DNA from: JACVRW01 sp963764665
Lineage (GTDB): Bacteria; Actinomycetota; Thermoleophilia; Solirubrobacterales; Thermoleophilaceae
Direction of reading: 5' to 3'
Length of the DNA: 64,000 bases
Assembly: GCA_963764665.1 (NCBI GenBank)
Contig: CAVXTL010000010.1
Span: forward strand, 62,001-126,000
In this document: positions 26,546-34,426 of the stretch, piece after piece
Numbering within the stretch: position 1 is the first letter of the stretch
How the letters are laid out: every line of letters begins with the position of its first letter
Notes under the pieces: model-generated
Told to the model about the DNA's origin: nothing
The model's input: only the letters and a program-made list of their open reading frames with translations
Database searches by the model: none
Translations under genes and position numbers: made by a program

Positions 26546-27283
26546 ATGATCGTCGAGCGCTCCATGCAGCAGGACTGGCTCTCCAACGCCTATCTGGTGG
26601 GCGACGAGGAGGGCGGCACCGGCGTGGTGATCGATTCGGGCGGTCCGTCAGCCCCGCTGCTCGAGGCCGCCGACCGGCACGGGCTGGACGTGGGCCTGCT
26701 GCTGCTCACCCACCACCACGCGGATCACGTGGCCGAGAACCACGTGTGGCAGGAGCGCCACGGGGTGGAGATTGTGGCCCATCCGCTCGAGGCCGCCCGG
26801 CTGCTGGACGTGGACCGCACGATCGAGCCCGGTGAGACCGTGGAGGCCGGGAGGCTGCGCATCGAGTCGCTCCACACGCCCGGCCACACGGACGGGATGC
26901 TCAACTTCGTGGTCGGCGGCGAGGTGTTCACCGGCGACACGCTCTTCAAGGGCTCCGTGGGGGGCGTGCGGGCGCCCGGCTCCACGAGCTTCGCCGACCT
27001 GCGCCACTCGATCATGGACGTGCTGATGGAGCTGCCGCACGAGACCGTGGTGCGCCCCGGTCACACCGACCCCACCACGATCGGCGACGAGTGGGAGAGC
27101 AACGCCTTCGTGCGCCTCTGGCGCGGTCTCGACCCGGAGTCCACCGAGCGCTGCAAGGTGGGGGAGGACGAGGCGACGCTGGTGCTCTGGGCGCCCGACT
27201 ACGACGGCGGGCACAAGGCCTGGGTCCGCTGGGACGACGGCCGGGACGACATCGTGCCCGGCAGCGCCGTCAGCCGCGGCTAG
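26546..27283 (+). CDS. MBL-fold metallo-hydrolase
   Basis: 245 residues with the metallo-beta-lactamase core: LLTHHHADHVAEN (HxHxDH), TPGHTDGML, FTGDTLFKGS and the last His in VRPGHTDPT, the glyoxalase-II-like set binding two metals. ATG 26546 is preferred over GTG 26519 because a divergent gene starts at 26516 and a TAGGCT box lies between. The C-terminal ~50 residues (DDGGHKAWVRWDDGRDDIV-like) are an extra small domain. Thioester hydrolysis is likely but not proven. Confidence 0.85.
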   Translation: MIVERSMQQDWLSNAYLVGDEEGGTGVVIDSGGPSAPLLEAADRHGLDVGLLLLTHHHADHVAENHVWQERHGVEIVAHPLEAARLLDVDRTIEPGETVEAGRLRIESLHTPGHTDGMLNFVVGGEVFTGDTLFKGSVGGVRAPGSTSFADLRHSIMDVLMELPHETVVRPGHTDPTTIGDEWESNAFVRLWRGLDPESTERCKVGEDEATLVLWAPDYDGGHKAWVRWDDGRDDIVPGSAVSRG

Positions 27284-27292
27284 CCCCGGGCC

Positions 27293-27742
27293 TCAGCTAC
27301 CGCACACCGGCCACTGGCCCGGGCCGCTGCGGTCGTAGAGCATCGCCGCACGGCGGTCCTGCTCGGCCTCCGGCGCCGCGGCGGGGTCGCCCGAGCCGCC
27401 CACGCCGGCCCAGGTCGCGTAGCTGAACTGGTATTTGCCGCGATAGGCGCCGCCGCCCCCGATGGCGCGCGGATCGCCGCCCGACTCGCACTGCGCGATC
27501 GCCTGGAGATGGGGTGGCACCGTGAAAGCGGGCCGTGCCTTCCGCTTGGCCTGCCGGATCGCGGCGCGGCGCTGACTGCGCGCCTCGCGCTGGATGTGGC
27601 GGGCCTCGGGCCGGGAGGCGTTCTTTCCTCGTGCCGGCTCCGCCGGATCCTCGGCGGGCGGGGCCAGGGGGCCCACGGCCGCCGAGGCGGCGGGCACGGT
27701 TATGACAACTGCCATGAACAACGGGACGAGCAGCTTGCGCAC
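27293..27742 (-). CDS. Resuscitation-promoting-factor-like transglycosylase
   Basis: About 149 residues, exported cell-wall enzyme. Start GTG 27742 is chosen for GGAGG 8 nt upstream; ATG 27748 is two codons earlier. Signal VRKLLVPLFMAVVITVPAASA, a basic linker (SRPEARHIQREARSQRRAA), then the Rpf/lysozyme-like domain: AIAQCESGGDPRA with the catalytic Glu, RGKYQFSYATWAGVGGSGD, and final PGQWPVC. Rpf proteins cleave peptidoglycan and wake dormant actinobacteria. A CRP-type palindrome lies about 150 bp upstream. Confidence 0.88.
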   Translation of the reverse strand: MRKLLVPLFMAVVITVPAASAAVGPLAPPAEDPAEPARGKNASRPEARHIQREARSQRRAAIRQAKRKARPAFTVPPHLQAIAQCESGGDPRAIGGGGAYRGKYQFSYATWAGVGGSGDPAAAPEAEQDRRAAMLYDRSGPGQWPVCGS

Positions 27743-27884
27743 ACGCATCACCTCCGCGTGTCGGATAGCCGCCGGCTGCGAGGCGACCCGCACCCGGAGG
27801 GCGCGGCAAGGACCGGCGCGGCCTGACGGACCGTCATGCGCCGGTGACTGACTCAGGTCACGCTAGGTACGAACGGGTGTTCGA

Positions 27885-27904
27885 AGTGTGAGCTGGGTCA
27901 CACT
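27885..27904. promoter_or_regulatory. Perfect CRP/FNR-type operator palindrome
   Basis: AGTGTGA-GCTGGG-TCACACT, containing TGTGA-N6-TCACA, the consensus of cAMP receptor proteins in proteobacteria and actinobacteria. It lies between the divergent Rpf-like and glycosyltransferase genes, centred about 51 bp upstream of the latter's predicted leaderless start. In Mycobacterium tuberculosis CRP (Rv3676) controls rpfA, which makes the position meaningful. Confidence 0.65.
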
Positions 27905-27932
27905 CGAGCCTTCGCCGTTCCCGGTGCCTGGA

Positions 27933-27938
27933 TACGCT
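27933..27938 (+). promoter_or_regulatory. -10 box of the glycosyltransferase gene
   Basis: TACGCT, 8 nt before ATG 27947; fits a leaderless transcript. Confidence 0.45.
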
Positions 27939-27946
27939 GCGCGCCC

Positions 27947-29182
27947 ATGGCGGCCGACCTCCAGCCCATGGCGGTGGCCCCGCGCCCTCCGGGCGACTAC
28001 GCGCCGGCCGCGGGCATACGGGCGGTGGAGGCGGTGCACGACGCCGCGCGCGAGCTTCAGGGTGCGCGGATCCTCCATGTGACGGTCGCCGGAGCGGGCG
28101 GGCGCGTGCCGGAGCTGCTCGGCGGGCTGCTGGCCGTCGAGGCCGGCGCGGGCGTGAGCGTGGAGTGGCGGGTGCTGTTCGGCGACCCGGAGCTGCGAAG
28201 GGTGGCCGGGGCGCTGCACGGCGGGCTGCGCGGCGGCGAGTCGGCGATCGCGGAGGCCGACTGGAACGCCTACGCCGGGGCCTGCGCGCGCGTGGCCGAG
28301 GCGATCGAGGGGGACCACGACGTGATCGTGCTCCACGATCCCGGCGCCATGGGCCTGGCCCCGTGGCTCGAGGGCCGCAGCGTGGTGTGGCACTGCCACG
28401 TGAACGCCTCCCAGCCCGAGGACGAGGCGCTCGGGCGCGTGGCTGCGCTGATCGCCGGCTGCGACCTCGTGCTCGCTCCCGACCCCTCGTTCCTGCCGGA
28501 CGGCCTGGCGGGCGAGGGGCTGCGCGCGGCCCCGCCGGGGATCGACCCGCTGGACCCGCGCAACCTGGAGCTGGAGCCCCGGCTTCCCGGCCGGGTGGTG
28601 CGCCCGCTCGGGGTGGACCTCGACCACCCGTTCTGCCTCCAGCTGCTCGAGCTCGACCGCTGGGACGACCCGCACTCGACGGTCGAGAGCTTCCGGCTGG
28701 CGCGCGCGGAGGAGCCCTCGCTCCAGCTCGTGCTCGCCGCGACCCTGGATTCCGCGGTGAGCGAGGAGTGGCGGGCGGCCAAGGAGGTGTCGGACTACGT
28801 GGGCGACACGCCGGGCGTGGTGCTGCTCACCTCGTACGAGTCCCTCGGCAGCCTGGAGCTCGGCGGGCTCCAGCACCTGGCCCGGGTGGTGCTCGAGCGC
28901 TCGCTCGGCGAGGGCTTCGACCTCGGCCCGTGCGAGGCGCTCTGGAGACGCACGCCGGTCGTGGGCGGCACCGGGGGCGGTCTGCCCCTGACGGTCAGGC
29001 ACGGCGTGGACGGCTTCCTCGCCGACGACGTGGAGGCCACAGCCGCTCACCTGGTCGAGCTCGTGCGCGACCCCGGGCTCGCGGTGGAGATGGGTCGTGC
29101 GGGCCGCGAGCGGGTGCGCGAGCGCTTCCTCGTCACGGCCGCGGCAGAGCGCGAGCTCCGGCTGCTGGCCGAGCTCCTTTGA
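27947..29182 (+). CDS. Glycosyltransferase family 4, trehalose synthase/phosphorylase-like
   Basis: 411 residues, GT-B fold. N-terminal part with VIVLHDPGAMGLAPWL and VWHCHVNAS, C-terminal nucleotide-sugar domain with VVLLTSYESLGSLELGGLQ, ERSLGEGFDLGPCEALW and GTGGGLPLTVRHGVDGFLADD, the E-x7-E pattern of GT4. The HDP/HCH motifs and RPLGVDLDHPF resemble trehalose synthase TreT-type enzymes; the product is not certain. 20 bp before thrS on the same strand. Confidence 0.82.
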   Translation: MAADLQPMAVAPRPPGDYAPAAGIRAVEAVHDAARELQGARILHVTVAGAGGRVPELLGGLLAVEAGAGVSVEWRVLFGDPELRRVAGALHGGLRGGESAIAEADWNAYAGACARVAEAIEGDHDVIVLHDPGAMGLAPWLEGRSVVWHCHVNASQPEDEALGRVAALIAGCDLVLAPDPSFLPDGLAGEGLRAAPPGIDPLDPRNLELEPRLPGRVVRPLGVDLDHPFCLQLLELDRWDDPHSTVESFRLARAEEPSLQLVLAATLDSAVSEEWRAAKEVSDYVGDTPGVVLLTSYESLGSLELGGLQHLARVVLERSLGEGFDLGPCEALWRRTPVVGGTGGGLPLTVRHGVDGFLADDVEATAAHLVELVRDPGLAVEMGRAGRERVRERFLVTAAAERELRLLAELL

Positions 29183-29201
29183 GCCGGCGGCGGTCGGTAC
29201 C

Positions 29202-31157
29202 GTGGAGCACCTCGTGAAGGTCCTGCTCCCCGACGGAAATGCGCTCGAGCTCCCGGACGGCGCCACGGGCGCCGACGCCGCGCGCGCCATCGGCGAGGGC
29301 CTGGCGCGAGCCGCGCTCGGAATCCGCGTCACGGCCAACGGGGCGGGGCCGGAGCTGCGCGACCTGTCGGCGCCGCTGCCCGACGGGGCGGGCATCGAGA
29401 TCGTGACGGCCAAGTCGCCCGAGAACGGTCAGGGCCCGCTCTGGCTCATCCGCCACGACGCGGCGCACGTGCTCGCCACCGCGGTCACCGAGCTCTACCC
29501 GGGCGTGAAGGTCTCGATCGGCCCGCCGATCGAGGACGGCTTCTACTACGACTTCGAGTTCCCGGAGGGCGTGAGCATCTCCGAGCACGACCTGGAGGCC
29601 ATCGAGGAGCAGATGCGCGAGCACGTGAAGGCCGACGAGGCCTTCGAGCGCTCCGAGCTCTCCGTGGCAGACGCGATCGAGCGCTTCCGGGGCGAGGGGC
29701 AGGACTACAAGGTCGAGCTGATCGAGGACCTGGTCAAGAACGAAGGCGTGGAGAGCGTCTCGCTCTACAGGAACGGTCCGTTCACCGATCTCTGCCGCGG
29801 TCCGCACGGCCCGGGCACCAAGCGGATCGGAGCCTTCAAGCTCACCTCGGTCGCGGGCGCGTACTGGCGCGGCGACTCGAACCGGCAGATGCTGACCCGG
29901 ATCTACGGCACCGCCTTCCTCGACAAGGCTGCCCTGAAGGAGCATCTCGAGCGGCTCGAGGAGGCCCGCGCGCGCGACCACCGCAAGCTCGGGCGCGAGC
30001 TCGGGCTGTTCATGCTCTCCGACGTGGCTCCCGGCATGCCGTTCTGGCTGCCCAAGGGAACGCATGTCTGGAACGAGCTCACGAAGCTCTGGCGGACCAG
30101 CAACGTCGAGCGCGGCTACACCGAGGTGCGCACGCCGATCCTCTACGACGTCGAGCTCTGGAAGAAGTCCGGCCACTGGCACGTGTACCGCGACAACATG
30201 TACTTCACGGACGTGGAGGGCCAGCCGATGGGCCTGAAGCCCATGAACTGCCCGGCCCACGTGCAGATCTACAAGCGCGAGGCGCGGTCATACCGGGACC
30301 TCCCGATCCGCTACGCGGAACAGGGCCTCGTGCACCGCCACGAGCCGAGCGGCACGCTCCACGGCCTGATGCGGGTGCGCCACATCACCCAGGACGACGC
30401 CCACGTGTTCTGCACGGAGGAGCAGATCGAGGAGGAGGTGCTGCGCTGCATCGACTTCAGCTTCTTCATCTACGACCAGTTCGGCTTCAAGCCGCGGATC
30501 GAGCTGTCCACGCGCCCGGAGAAGCGAGTGGGCACGGAGGAGATGTGGGACAAGGCCGAGGAGGCGCTCCAGGGAGCGCTGGAGAGCCGCGGGATCGAAT
30601 ACGAGCTCAACGAGGGCGACGGGGCGTTCTACGGCCCGAAGATCGATCTCCACATGACCGACACGATCGGCCGCTCATGGCAGCTGGGCACCGTCCAGCT
30701 CGACTACTACATGCCCGAGCAGTTCGAGCTCGCGTACACGGGCGCGGACAACGCCGAGCACCGGCCGGCGATGATCCACAGAGCGTCGATGGGCTCGTTC
30801 GAGCGCTTCATCGGCATCCTGATCGAGCACTACGCCGGCGAGCTGCCGCTCTGGCTGGCGCCCGTGCAGGCCATCCTCCTCCCGATCGCGGACCGGCACG
30901 CCCCCTACGCGCACCTCGTGGCCACCGAGCTGCGAAAGGGCGGCATCCGGACCGAGGTCGACGATCGGACCGAGTCGGTGGGGCGCAAGATCCGCGAAGC
31001 CGAGCTGCAGAAGGTCGCCTACATGCTGGTGGTCGGCGACAAGGAGGAGGAGGACCGGAAGGTGGCGGTCCGGCGCCACCGCGAGGGCGATCTCGGAGCC
31101 ATGTCGGTCACCGAGCTCGCGGACCGCTTGAGTGAAGAGATCGCGCGCCGCGCCTAG
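29202..31157 (+). CDS. thrS: Threonyl-tRNA synthetase
   Basis: About 651 residues; charges tRNA-Thr. TGS domain (residues 5-65, VKVLLPDGNALELPDGATG), editing domain with IRHDAAHVLATAV and GPPIEDGFYYDF, then the class II core: motif 2 region RYAEQGLVHRHEPSGTLHGLMRVR, zinc-binding Cys in MNCPAHVQIY and motif 3 MIHRASMGSFERFIGIL, and the HGTP anticodon domain at the end. Start GTG 29202, with GTG 29214 four codons later also possible. No T-box leader fits in the 20-bp gap upstream. Confidence 0.96.
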   Translation: MEHLVKVLLPDGNALELPDGATGADAARAIGEGLARAALGIRVTANGAGPELRDLSAPLPDGAGIEIVTAKSPENGQGPLWLIRHDAAHVLATAVTELYPGVKVSIGPPIEDGFYYDFEFPEGVSISEHDLEAIEEQMREHVKADEAFERSELSVADAIERFRGEGQDYKVELIEDLVKNEGVESVSLYRNGPFTDLCRGPHGPGTKRIGAFKLTSVAGAYWRGDSNRQMLTRIYGTAFLDKAALKEHLERLEEARARDHRKLGRELGLFMLSDVAPGMPFWLPKGTHVWNELTKLWRTSNVERGYTEVRTPILYDVELWKKSGHWHVYRDNMYFTDVEGQPMGLKPMNCPAHVQIYKREARSYRDLPIRYAEQGLVHRHEPSGTLHGLMRVRHITQDDAHVFCTEEQIEEEVLRCIDFSFFIYDQFGFKPRIELSTRPEKRVGTEEMWDKAEEALQGALESRGIEYELNEGDGAFYGPKIDLHMTDTIGRSWQLGTVQLDYYMPEQFELAYTGADNAEHRPAMIHRASMGSFERFIGILIEHYAGELPLWLAPVQAILLPIADRHAPYAHLVATELRKGGIRTEVDDRTESVGRKIREAELQKVAYMLVVGDKEEEDRKVAVRRHREGDLGAMSVTELADRLSEEIARRA

Positions 31158-31166
31158 ATCCGCCGC

Positions 31167-31172
31167 TATACT
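31167..31172 (+). promoter_or_regulatory. -10 box upstream of the infC leader
   Basis: TATACT, 8 nt before an ATG at 31181, the same geometry as other leaderless promoters here. Likely start of the infC-rpmI-rplT transcript. Confidence 0.55.
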
Positions 31173-31180
31173 CGCCGCGA

Positions 31181-31219
31181 ATGAAGGACCCACATTTCTC
31201 GCGCATCGGAAGCCGCTGA
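31181..31219 (+). CDS. Putative 12-residue leader peptide upstream of infC
   Basis: ATG to TGA encoding MKDPHFSRIGSR. It would be the first codons of a leaderless transcript from the TATACT box at 31167. Too short to judge by composition; proposed only from the promoter spacing and its place ahead of a translation-regulated operon. Confidence 0.35.
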   Translation: MKDPHFSRIGSR

Positions 31220-31287
31220 AGCGCCCAGTGCCGGTTTCCCACCCGACGCCACCACCGCCTTTTGACGTCCAGCTGGTCTAGTAGCTA

Positions 31288-31863
31288 GTGCCGATCCCGC
31301 GTAAGTTCGATCGGCGCCCTCCGGAGCGCGACGAGACCCGTATCAACGAGCGGATCCGGGTTCCGCAGGTGCGGCTGATCGGGGCGGACGGCAACCAGAT
31401 CGGGGTTGTGGACACCGCGCAGGCGCTGAAGTACGCGCAGGAGCGCGATCTCGACCTCGTGGAGGTGGCCGCCGAGGCGCGCCCGCCGGTCTGCCGCGTG
31501 CTCGACTACTCGAAGTACAAGTACGAGCAGGAGCAGAAGGCCAAGGCCGCGCGCCGGCACCAGAAGCAGGTGAACGTGCGCGAGATCAAGCTGCGGCCGA
31601 AGATCGCGAACAACGACTACGAGACGAAGAAGAACCACGTGGTCCGCTTCCTCAAGGGCGACGACCGCGTGAAGGTCACCATCATGTTCCGCGGCCGCGA
31701 GCAGACCCACCCGGAGCGGGGCGAGGCGCTGCTCATGCGACTGGCCGAGGACGTGGCGGAGCTGGGCACGGTCGAGCAGCTGCCGCAGCAGGACGGGCGC
31801 AACATGACCATGCTGCTCGCGCCCAACAAGAAGAGCACCGAGCCGGCCGTCGCGGCCACCTGA
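31288..31863 (+). CDS. infC: Translation initiation factor IF-3
   Basis: 191 residues. Binds the 30S subunit and checks start-codon pairing. N-terminal domain TRINERIRVPQVRLIGADGNQIG and C-terminal domain VREIKLRPKIANNDYETKKNHVVRFL are diagnostic. The start is taken at GTG 31288, which lacks a ribosome binding site; the third codon is ATC, and IF-3 genes often use rare starts (ATT, ATC, ATA) for self-regulation, so the exact start is uncertain. First gene of infC-rpmI-rplT. Confidence 0.95.
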   Translation: MPIPRKFDRRPPERDETRINERIRVPQVRLIGADGNQIGVVDTAQALKYAQERDLDLVEVAAEARPPVCRVLDYSKYKYEQEQKAKAARRHQKQVNVREIKLRPKIANNDYETKKNHVVRFLKGDDRVKVTIMFRGREQTHPERGEALLMRLAEDVAELGTVEQLPQQDGRNMTMLLAPNKKSTEPAVAAT

Positions 31864-31885
31864 GCCCGGGCGGCCAGGTCCGGGC

Positions 31886-31953
31886 CTTGCGCTCCGGCAT
31901 CGGTCACCGTTCGAGCTCGCTTCGTCTCGTCCGGTAACCGATAGCCGTCGCCG
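31886..31953. repeat. REP-like intergenic palindrome, copy A
   Basis: CTTGCGCTCCGGC, then outer arms CATCGGTCACCG and CGGTAACCGATAG around a ~22-nt pyrimidine-rich loop, then AGCCGTCGCCG. A close copy in the same orientation is at 49875-49945. It lies just after infC and before rpmI. Confidence 0.7.
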
Positions 31954-32031
31954 GCCCGGCTCGGGCCAGTCGGGCGCTCCCGCTCTCTTGAGAAGAGCTT
32001 GAGGGTCCGTCTGCTTCAATAGGGCGCTGCC

Positions 32032-32226
32032 ATGCCCAAGATGAAGACCCACTCGGGCGCCAAGAAGCGCTTCAAGAAGACCGCCAAGGGCAAGCTGCTC
32101 GCGCGGCACTCCTTCACGAGCCACAACCTCGGGAAGAAGGACGCCAAGCGCAAGCGCCGGCTCGGGCAGCCCTTCGAGGTCGCGAAGGCGGACCGCAAGC
32201 GGGTCGGGAGGCTCCTTCACAAGTGA
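32032..32226 (+). CDS. rpmI: Ribosomal protein bL35
   Basis: 64 residues, complete: MPKMKTHSGAKKRFKKTAKG is the family signature, and the C terminus GRLLHK is basic. Component of the 50S subunit. Its stop overlaps the GTG start of rplT by 4 bp, the standard coupling. Confidence 0.97.
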   Translation: MPKMKTHSGAKKRFKKTAKGKLLARHSFTSHNLGKKDAKRKRRLGQPFEVAKADRKRVGRLLHK

Positions 32227-32582
32227 GCCGCGTAAAGCGCTCAGTCAGCGCGCGCAAGAAGCGCCGCGCGACCCTGGACCGGACCAAGGGGTACCGGGGC
32301 CAGGCCAAGTCGAGCTACAAGCGGGCGAAGGAGGCCCTGCTCAAGGCCGACTCCTACTCGTACGCGCATCGCCGGACCCGCAAGCGGGACTTCCGGCGCC
32401 TCTGGATCGTTCGCATCAACGCTGCGGCTCGGCTCGAGGGCATGAGCTACTCGCAGTTCATGCACGGCCTGCGCGAGGCGGGCGTGGAGCTCGACCGCAA
32501 GGTGCTGGCGGACATGGCCGTTCGCGACCCCGAGACCTTCCGACGTTTTGCCGAGATCGCCCGGGAGGCGGTGGCGGCCTGA
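32223..32582 (+). CDS. rplT: Ribosomal protein bL20
   Basis: 119 residues from GTG 32223. RVKRSVSARKKRR N terminus, YRGQAKSSYKRAKEALLKA and RRTRKRDFRRLWIVRINAA are diagnostic. It assembles early on 23S rRNA. An intrinsic terminator follows at 32614. Confidence 0.97.
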   Translation: MSRVKRSVSARKKRRATLDRTKGYRGQAKSSYKRAKEALLKADSYSYAHRRTRKRDFRRLWIVRINAAARLEGMSYSQFMHGLREAGVELDRKVLADMAVRDPETFRRFAEIAREAVAA

Positions 32583-32613
32583 CCCATAGGCCGAGCCGCA
32601 GAGTCACTTTCCC

Positions 32614-32638
32614 GGGCGCCCAGCGAGGCGCCCTTTTT
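32614..32638 (+). terminator. Intrinsic terminator of the infC-rpmI-rplT operon
   Basis: GGGCGCC-CAGCGA-GGCGCCC followed by TTTTTC. Confidence 0.9.
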
Positions 32639-32658
32639 CGTTCCAGGACCGAAATCCC

Positions 32659-33357
32659 TTGATCACATCCCCCAACAACGAGCAGCTCAAGACGATCCGC
32701 AAGCTCCGCGAGCACCGCTGGCGCGAGCGGCTCGACCTGTTCGCGGCCGAGGGCGAGGACCTGGTGGACGCCGCCGCGGCTGCCGGCTGGGAGCCGAAGC
32801 TGCTGCTCCGCGCCGGGACCGACGTGGAGCGCGAGCTGCTCGACGAGGTGAGCACGCTGGGATCGGGCACCCGTGTGATCGGCGTCTATCCGCGGCGGTG
32901 GTCGGAGCCGGGAGGCACGGTGATGCTCTACCTCCACGGAGTGGACGACCCCGGCAACGTGGGCACGATCGTCCGCGCCGCCCACGGCCTCTGCGACGGG
33001 CCGGTGCTCCTCGGGCCGGGATGCGCGGACCCGTTCTCGCCCAAGGCCGTGCGGGCCAGCATGGGCTCGGTGTTCGCCCGCCCGCCGGCTCGCGTGGTGC
33101 CGGACGACCTGCCCGGCACCCTGCTCGCGCTCGACCCGCGCGCGGGCGCCACGCTCGCGGAGTTGGCCCCGGCCGAGCCGCCGGTGGTGGTCTGCCTCGG
33201 CGCCGAGCGCGAGGGGCTGCCGCCCGAGCTGCTCGAACGGGCGGCCCACACGGCCCGGATACCGCTGCGCGACGACGGGCCCGAGTCGCTCAACGTGGCG
33301 ATGGCGGCCACGGTCGCGCTGTACGAGCTCGCCAATAGGATGGCGCGCCATGCCTGA
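32659..33357 (+). CDS. TrmH/SpoU family RNA 2'-O-methyltransferase
   Basis: 232 residues from TTG 32659. SPOUT methyltransferase with an N-terminal substrate-binding domain (ITSPNNEQLKTIRKLREHRWRERLDLFAAEGEDL) and C-terminal knot: GVDDPGNVGTIVRAA, KAVRASMGSVFA, VCLGAEREGLP and ESLNVAMAATVALYE. Methylates ribose in rRNA or tRNA using SAM; the target base is unknown. Position between rplT and pheS is usual for this gene. Confidence 0.9.
   Translation: MITSPNNEQLKTIRKLREHRWRERLDLFAAEGEDLVDAAAAAGWEPKLLLRAGTDVERELLDEVSTLGSGTRVIGVYPRRWSEPGGTVMLYLHGVDDPGNVGTIVRAAHGLCDGPVLLGPGCADPFSPKAVRASMGSVFARPPARVVPDDLPGTLLALDPRAGATLAELAPAEPPVVVCLGAEREGLPPELLERAAHTARIPLRDDGPESLNVAMAATVALYELANRMARHA
33336..33341 (+). 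promoter_or_regulatory. -10 box of pheS
   Basis: TAGGAT inside the 3' end of the methyltransferase gene, 8 nt before the pheS ATG at 33350; suggests a leaderless pheST transcript. Confidence 0.45.
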
Positions 33358-34426
33358 GCCTCCCGTGCGTCCAGACCTGGAGGAGCTCCGGCAGGAGGCC
33401 GAGCAGGCCATCGCCGGCGTGTCCGAGCAGGGCGAGCTCGAGGAGCTGCGCGTTCGCTACCTCGGCCGGAAGTCCGCGCTGACCCAGCTGCTGCGGTCGA
33501 TCGGCGAGCTGCCGCCCGAGGAGCGCGGGCCGGTGGGCCAGGGGGCGAACCAGGTGCGCCGGGCGCTCGAGCAGCTGATCGAGGCAAGAGACGCGGAGCT
33601 GGGCTCGGCGGAGCTTCAGCGCCGGCTCGCCGAGGACCGCATCGACGTGACGCTCCCCGGCGACCCGCCGCTGCCGGTGGGCCACCTCCACCTGATCTCG
33701 CAGATCCGGCGCCGGATGGAGGACATCTTCGTGGGGCTCGGCTTCTCGGTGCTCGAGGGGCCCGAGATCGAGTTCGACTACTACAACTTCACGGCGCTGA
33801 ACCATCCGCCCGAGCATCCGGCGCGGCTGCCCCAGGACACCTTCTACCTGGCGGAGAGCGTGCTGCTGCGCACCCATACCTCGCCTATGCAGGTGCGCGC
33901 GATGGAGCTCCAGGAGCCGCCGATCTACGTGGTGGTGCCCGGGCGCGTGTACCGGCCCGACACGCCCGACGCCACGCACGTGCCGATGTTCCACCAGCTG
34001 GAGGGCCTCGCCATCGACGAGGACATCACGCTGGCGGACCTCCAGGGCGTGCTGCTCGCCTTCGCCCGCCAGATGTTCGGCGACGCCACCGAGGTGCGCC
34101 TGCGGCCCGGCTACTTCCCCTTCACGGAGCCGAGCGTGGAGGTGGACGTGTCCTGCTTCCGCTGCGAGGGCACCGGCCGGCTGGGCGGCGACCGCTGCCC
34201 CACCTGCAAGGGCGAGGGCTGGATCGAGATCCTCGGCTCGGGGATGGTGGACCCGAACGTGCTCGGCTACGTGGCCGAGAACGGCTACGACCCCGAGAAG
34301 GTGCAGGGCTTTGCGTTCGGCATGGGGATCGAGCGCATAGCGATGCTCGTGCACGAGGTGCCGGACCTGCGGATGCTGTTCGAGAACGACCTCCGCCTGC
34401 TGGAGCAGTTCGGGGCGGGCCCATGA
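33350..34426 (+). CDS. pheS: Phenylalanyl-tRNA synthetase alpha subunit
   Basis: 358 residues. Class II catalytic chain of the alpha2beta2 enzyme. N-terminal coiled coil (residues 1-90), core with FVGLGFSVLEGPEIEFDYYNFTALN, TSPMQVRAM, FHQLEGLAIDE and motif 3 GFAFGMGIERIAML. A CxxC...CxxC zinc loop (SCFRCEGTGR, RCPTCKGEGW) as in many Gram-positive PheS. Overlaps pheT by 4 bp. Confidence 0.97.
   Translation: MPEPPVRPDLEELRQEAEQAIAGVSEQGELEELRVRYLGRKSALTQLLRSIGELPPEERGPVGQGANQVRRALEQLIEARDAELGSAELQRRLAEDRIDVTLPGDPPLPVGHLHLISQIRRRMEDIFVGLGFSVLEGPEIEFDYYNFTALNHPPEHPARLPQDTFYLAESVLLRTHTSPMQVRAMELQEPPIYVVVPGRVYRPDTPDATHVPMFHQLEGLAIDEDITLADLQGVLLAFARQMFGDATEVRLRPGYFPFTEPSVEVDVSCFRCEGTGRLGGDRCPTCKGEGWIEILGSGMVDPNVLGYVAENGYDPEKVQGFAFGMGIERIAMLVHEVPDLRMLFENDLRLLEQFGAGP

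Noticed and set aside
27750..27946. c-di-AMP (ydaO) riboswitch upstream of the Rpf-like gene
   Set aside because: Such riboswitches often precede rpf genes, but its conserved core motifs are not visible here; the CRP-type palindrome is the better signal.
29183..29213. T-box or leader control of thrS
   Set aside because: Only about 20 bp separate the glycosyltransferase stop from thrS, too little for a T-box.
31886..31953. L20-binding autoregulatory hairpin before rpmI
   Set aside because: A near-identical element at 49875 is not near any ribosomal gene, so a dispersed repeat explains it better.
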